Source: Rhodobacteraceae bacterium UBA6236
GTDB taxonomy: Bacteria > Pseudomonadota > Alphaproteobacteria > Rhodobacterales > Rhodobacteraceae
Direction: 5' to 3'
Length of the DNA stretch: 6,969 nt
NCBI GenBank assembly: GCA_002440945.1
Contig: DJWG01000031.1
Coordinates: 1 to 6,969 of the forward strand
Shown here piece after piece: positions 5,075 to 6,969 of this stretch (position 1 is the stretch's first letter; the number at the start of each line of letters is the position of its first letter). Below the pieces are notes generated by a model that saw only the letters and a list, made by a program, of their open reading frames with translations, did not search any database and was not told the DNA's origin. The position numbers and the translations under genes are program-made.

Positions 5075-5534
5075 CACACTCTCAACCGGGTCGGAGTCTA
5101 ACGATCTCCAGAACAAACTGGAGTGCTATGAGAACGATCTGCGCGATCTATTCGGCCTCATGCTCCAGATCTATTCTGGCGGGAAAGGCGTTTACGAGCT
5201 CGGAGATTATTTGCTGAAGGCAGCACAGGCCCACATAGATCTCAACAATAGCATCGTAGACATCAAAGATGACGGCGGTTATTTTTGGAACGCCTGTGGC
5301 AAAGAGCTTGAAGCCACGAAAAATGCGTTGGCAGTTCCGGACGACATGAAGCGCCAGCGCGGCTTCGGTGCCTATGACAGCTTCGGCAATAATAAAGGGC
5401 GCATAGGTCAGCTCGCCGCGAAGATCGTCGCCCACAAGATTTTTCGCCACCCCGGTAATGGCAGCCAGGCGGAGATGTCCCTTATGCAAACACTCCAGTC
5501 TGTAGCAGAGCACTACGGCTGGGGCAGGAGATGA
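5067..5534 (+). CDS. Hypothetical helical protein
   Basis: A 155-residue protein without a family I recognise. It begins with a polar Ser/Thr/Asn-rich leader (1-12) and then a run of predicted helices: 13-36 (LQNKLECYENDLRDLFGLML), 43-62, and 134-150 (AEMSLMQTLQSVAEHY). A Gly/Asn-rich turn region (FGAYDSFGNNKGRIG) lies at about 100-114. Codon use is more AT-rich than in the neighbouring genes, hinting at separate acquisition. The ATG at 5067 has GGAGA 6 bases upstream and overlaps the DUF4326 stop. An in-frame ATG at 5007 lies inside the DUF4326 gene and adds implausible residues, so it was not chosen. Its TGA overlaps the next mini-ORF (ATGA). Confidence 0.65.
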   Translation: MADTLSTGSESNDLQNKLECYENDLRDLFGLMLQIYSGGKGVYELGDYLLKAAQAHIDLNNSIVDIKDDGGYFWNACGKELEATKNALAVPDDMKRQRGFGAYDSFGNNKGRIGQLAAKIVAHKIFRHPGNGSQAEMSLMQTLQSVAEHYGWGRR

Positions 5535-5605
5535 CTGACCACATCACCCTCCTGACCCCGCAGGAAGCGGCGTCCAGCCTCCGCAGCGAAGGAAGAACTC
5601 CATGA
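5531..5605 (+). CDS. 24-residue mini-ORF, HTH-like start
   Basis: A short ORF joined at both ends by ATGA overlaps: with the stop of the previous gene (5531-5534) and the start of the next (5602-5605). The peptide starts MTDHITLLTPQEAASSLR, like the first helix of AlpA/HTH_17 excisionase-type domains, then stops without the rest of the domain. AGGAG touches the ATG with no spacing, so initiation would rely on reinitiation after the upstream stop. It could be a truncated HTH gene kept as a coupling leader, or a coincidental frame. Function is unknown. Confidence 0.4.
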   Translation: MTDHITLLTPQEAASSLRSEGRTP

Positions 5606-5871
5606 AGGTCGATCCGACATTCTCAGGAGATGCAGCCTACGGCAGCCTGCGCTGGTGTGCGTTGCGGCTCGGAAAGTCGGTGGACTGGCTCCGTGGCGCC
5701 AGGCCAAAACTGGAACGCGAAGGCTTCCCCCAGGTCGATCCGCTTCTTGGCCTCACACTGAAGGCCGATGTCGAGGCTTTCCTTGCCCGCCGCCGGCGCG
5801 TGGCTGATCCTGTCATCGCGGCGCAGGACAGCCGCGATTCCAATTCAGGAGCCCGTTATGAAAGCCTTTAA
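5602..5871 (+). CDS. Putative excisionase-like winged-HTH protein
   Basis: An 89-residue basic protein with a helix at about 15-24 (SLRWCALRLG), a turn and second helix (KSVDWLRGARPKLEREG, 25-41), and a short wing (FPQVDPLLGLTLKADVEAFLARR, 42-64), then a disordered tail. This layout is typical of small Xis/AlpA-type DNA-binding proteins beside phage integrases; they bend DNA at attachment sites to direct excision. AAGGA 8 bases upstream of the ATG at 5602 supports this start. The gene overlaps the integrase start by 14 bases, so the two are co-expressed. The role rests on position and fold, not on a decisive motif. Confidence 0.6.
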   Translation: MKVDPTFSGDAAYGSLRWCALRLGKSVDWLRGARPKLEREGFPQVDPLLGLTLKADVEAFLARRRRVADPVIAAQDSRDSNSGARYESL

Positions 5872-6880
5872 GCCTGCCCTCTGGGACGGCTCAGATCCAA
5901 CATACTCCCCATGCACATCGACCACGGCAGGCATCGCCTACTGGAAGGCCCCGGCGCGCTACAGGAAGGCCGGCTATGCCGTGACCATCGTGAAGCTGGG
6001 CCGGGTTGATGATGGCCGCGATCTCGACCGTGCAGCGAAGGCGCGCGAGCTGACGCGCGAGATGGTGCGCTGGTTCGACGGCGATGATGCCCAGAAGATC
6101 GCACCGAACACCTGGGCGCACCTGATCGCCTGTTACAGATCAGATGACGTGTCGCCCATGCGCGACGTGAAGGCGAACACCAGGCAGGATTACCTCGAAC
6201 GCCTGGCCTATTGGCAGCCGGTGATCGGCCACATGCAGATCGCTGACATGACCTTCATCGAGGCGAAGCGCATCGTGCGCGGGATGCAGGACAAGGGCCG
6301 GTCGCCTCACTTCATCAAGTCGAAGTTCACGATGCTGCGGATCCTCGCGGGATATGCGGTCGCGCTGAAGATGCCAGGCGCTCGGGATGTGCGCGACGTC
6401 CTTGGAGAGTTGCGACTGAAATCCCCGAAGCCCAGAACCGTGTCACCGACAGCGGAACAGGTCATGGCGATCATCGCCAAGGCCGATGAATCGGGCGACC
6501 ACGCCTTCGCCTTGGGCCTGCTGATCCAGTGGCATCTCACCTTCCGCGCCATCGACGTTCGCGGCGACTGGTTCCGGCTCCAGGACGGCGAGGACCGCAG
6601 CGGCATCCTGCGCGGGCGCCAGCGGTGGGGTGATGGCCTGACATGGGACATGATCGACCGCGACGTGACGACGCTCACCAAGGCCGCTGGAATCCCCGAT
6701 TCCGTGTGGATGATGGACACGCGAGCTGGCGCGATCAACGACGCCAAGCGCAAAGGGGCCGATCCCCTGGCCCTGCAACAGCAAGCCAACCACGCCGATT
6801 TCAAGACCACGCAACGGTATCTGCGCGAGAAGTCGGACGGCGCGAATAATGTCCTGCGGCTGCGCGCGGAACGTTCTTGA
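5858..6880 (+). CDS. int: Phage tyrosine recombinase (integrase)
   Basis: A 340-residue site-specific recombinase that would join phage and host attachment DNA. The N-terminal part (about 1-80) is an arm-binding-like domain, with a core-binding helical region at about 85-180 (NTWAHLIACY, then TRQDYLERLAYW). The catalytic domain shows box I Arg230 (LTFRAIDVR), box II Arg289 (MMDTRAG), His312 (QANHADFKTTQRY) and the nucleophile Tyr321. The His usually three residues before the second Arg is Met286. I recognise this MD-x-R-AG form from other alphaproteobacterial phage integrases. The ATG at 5858 is chosen because AGGAG lies 6 bases upstream; an in-frame start at 5768 would sit well inside the preceding gene. 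The gene reads toward a tRNA 3' end 65 bases away, the usual integration site. Confidence 0.9.
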   Translation: MKAFKPALWDGSDPTYSPCTSTTAGIAYWKAPARYRKAGYAVTIVKLGRVDDGRDLDRAAKARELTREMVRWFDGDDAQKIAPNTWAHLIACYRSDDVSPMRDVKANTRQDYLERLAYWQPVIGHMQIADMTFIEAKRIVRGMQDKGRSPHFIKSKFTMLRILAGYAVALKMPGARDVRDVLGELRLKSPKPRTVSPTAEQVMAIIAKADESGDHAFALGLLIQWHLTFRAIDVRGDWFRLQDGEDRSGILRGRQRWGDGLTWDMIDRDVTTLTKAAGIPDSVWMMDTRAGAINDAKRKGADPLALQQQANHADFKTTQRYLREKSDGANNVLRLRAERS

Positions 6881-6912
6881 AACACCATTGTTTCAGGTCA
6901 ACTCAAACCTGA
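6878..6912. repeat. Two overlapping dyads after int
   Basis: TGAAACA (6878-6884, including the integrase stop) pairs with TGTTTCA (6889-6895) around CCAT. Then TCAGGT (6893-6898) pairs with ACCTGA (6907-6912). The two hairpins share bases 6893-6895, so in RNA only one can form fully. No T-run follows, so a classic terminator is unlikely. Their place between the integrase and the tRNA suits recombinase or excisionase binding sites, which is inferred. Confidence 0.5.
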
Positions 6913-6944
6913 GCCAGTGATTTGATCTAAGTCGTTGAGAAGAT

Positions 6945-6969
6945 TGGTACCGCCTCCCCGGCTCGAACG
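6945..6969 (-). tRNA. tRNA 3' end (partial), likely att site
   Basis: Read on the minus strand, the window edge gives a tRNA 3' end: two bases of T-stem, the loop TTCGAGC, CGGGG as the other T-stem strand, AGGCGGT as the 3' acceptor strand, discriminator A and an encoded CCA. The anticodon lies outside the window, so the amino acid cannot be read. The integrase gene next to this 3' end makes the tRNA the probable integration target. The attachment core should include part of this segment, and a matching direct repeat is expected at the other, unseen end of the element. Confidence 0.8.

Noticed and set aside
1..6969. CRISPR array
   Set aside because: No set of regularly spaced repeats of suitable length is visible; the only direct repeat noted is a 10-base pair of copies.

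Overview
The window is GC-rich and has Shine-Dalgarno-led, tightly overlapping genes. It carries a three-transmembrane holin of the gene-transfer-agent type and an integrase pointed at a tRNA gene. This fits the integration end of a prophage or prophage remnant in an alphaproteobacterium, most likely of the Rhodobacterales (Paracoccus/Rhodobacter-like). That taxonomic call is inference from protein style; there is no rRNA or housekeeping marker here.

Left part (1-1342): no intact gene can be assigned. Bases 1-203 are open in several competing frames. A strong intrinsic terminator follows at 257-282, then an AT-richer non-coding stretch (about 283-560) with two good inverted repeats. On the minus strand at 584-832 lies a decayed second copy of the lysis cassette found intact at 1343-1791: the remnant of a tiny ORF plus a holin pseudogene with a frameshift, an internal deletion and a lost stop. 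Bases 917-1342 hold only small repeats.

Minus-strand lysis cassette (1791-1343): a 29-residue ORF coupled by an ATGA overlap to a 120-residue 3TM holin. Divergent from it, a sigma70-like promoter with a palindrome in its spacer drives two coupled genes on the plus strand: a 72-residue unknown and a 105-residue helix-turn-helix regulator. The regulator gene contains a perfect 12-bp terminator-like hairpin near its 5' end. Next is a strand-conflict region (2419-2678) where a hydrophobic minus-strand ORF looks more coding-like than the plus strand.

Right part (2679-6880): one compact plus-strand run of about ten genes, mostly overlapping or a few bases apart. In order: small helical phage protein, HNH-family protein, zinc-ribbon protein, two-TM membrane protein, Cys-rich unknown, DUF4326 protein, unknown, a 24-codon mini-ORF, a putative excisionase-like winged-HTH protein, and a tyrosine recombinase. 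The integrase reads toward the 3' end of a tRNA gene on the minus strand (6945 to window end), the probable attachment site. The element therefore extends leftward from that tRNA, and its other end is not visible here. Expression of excisionase and integrase is probably tied to the upstream early genes, because no separate promoter is evident. No clearly new defence or effector system is demonstrated. The least explained parts are the 1886-2418 gene pair with its intragenic hairpin, the decayed duplicate lysis cassette, and the unknown genes at 4123-5534.
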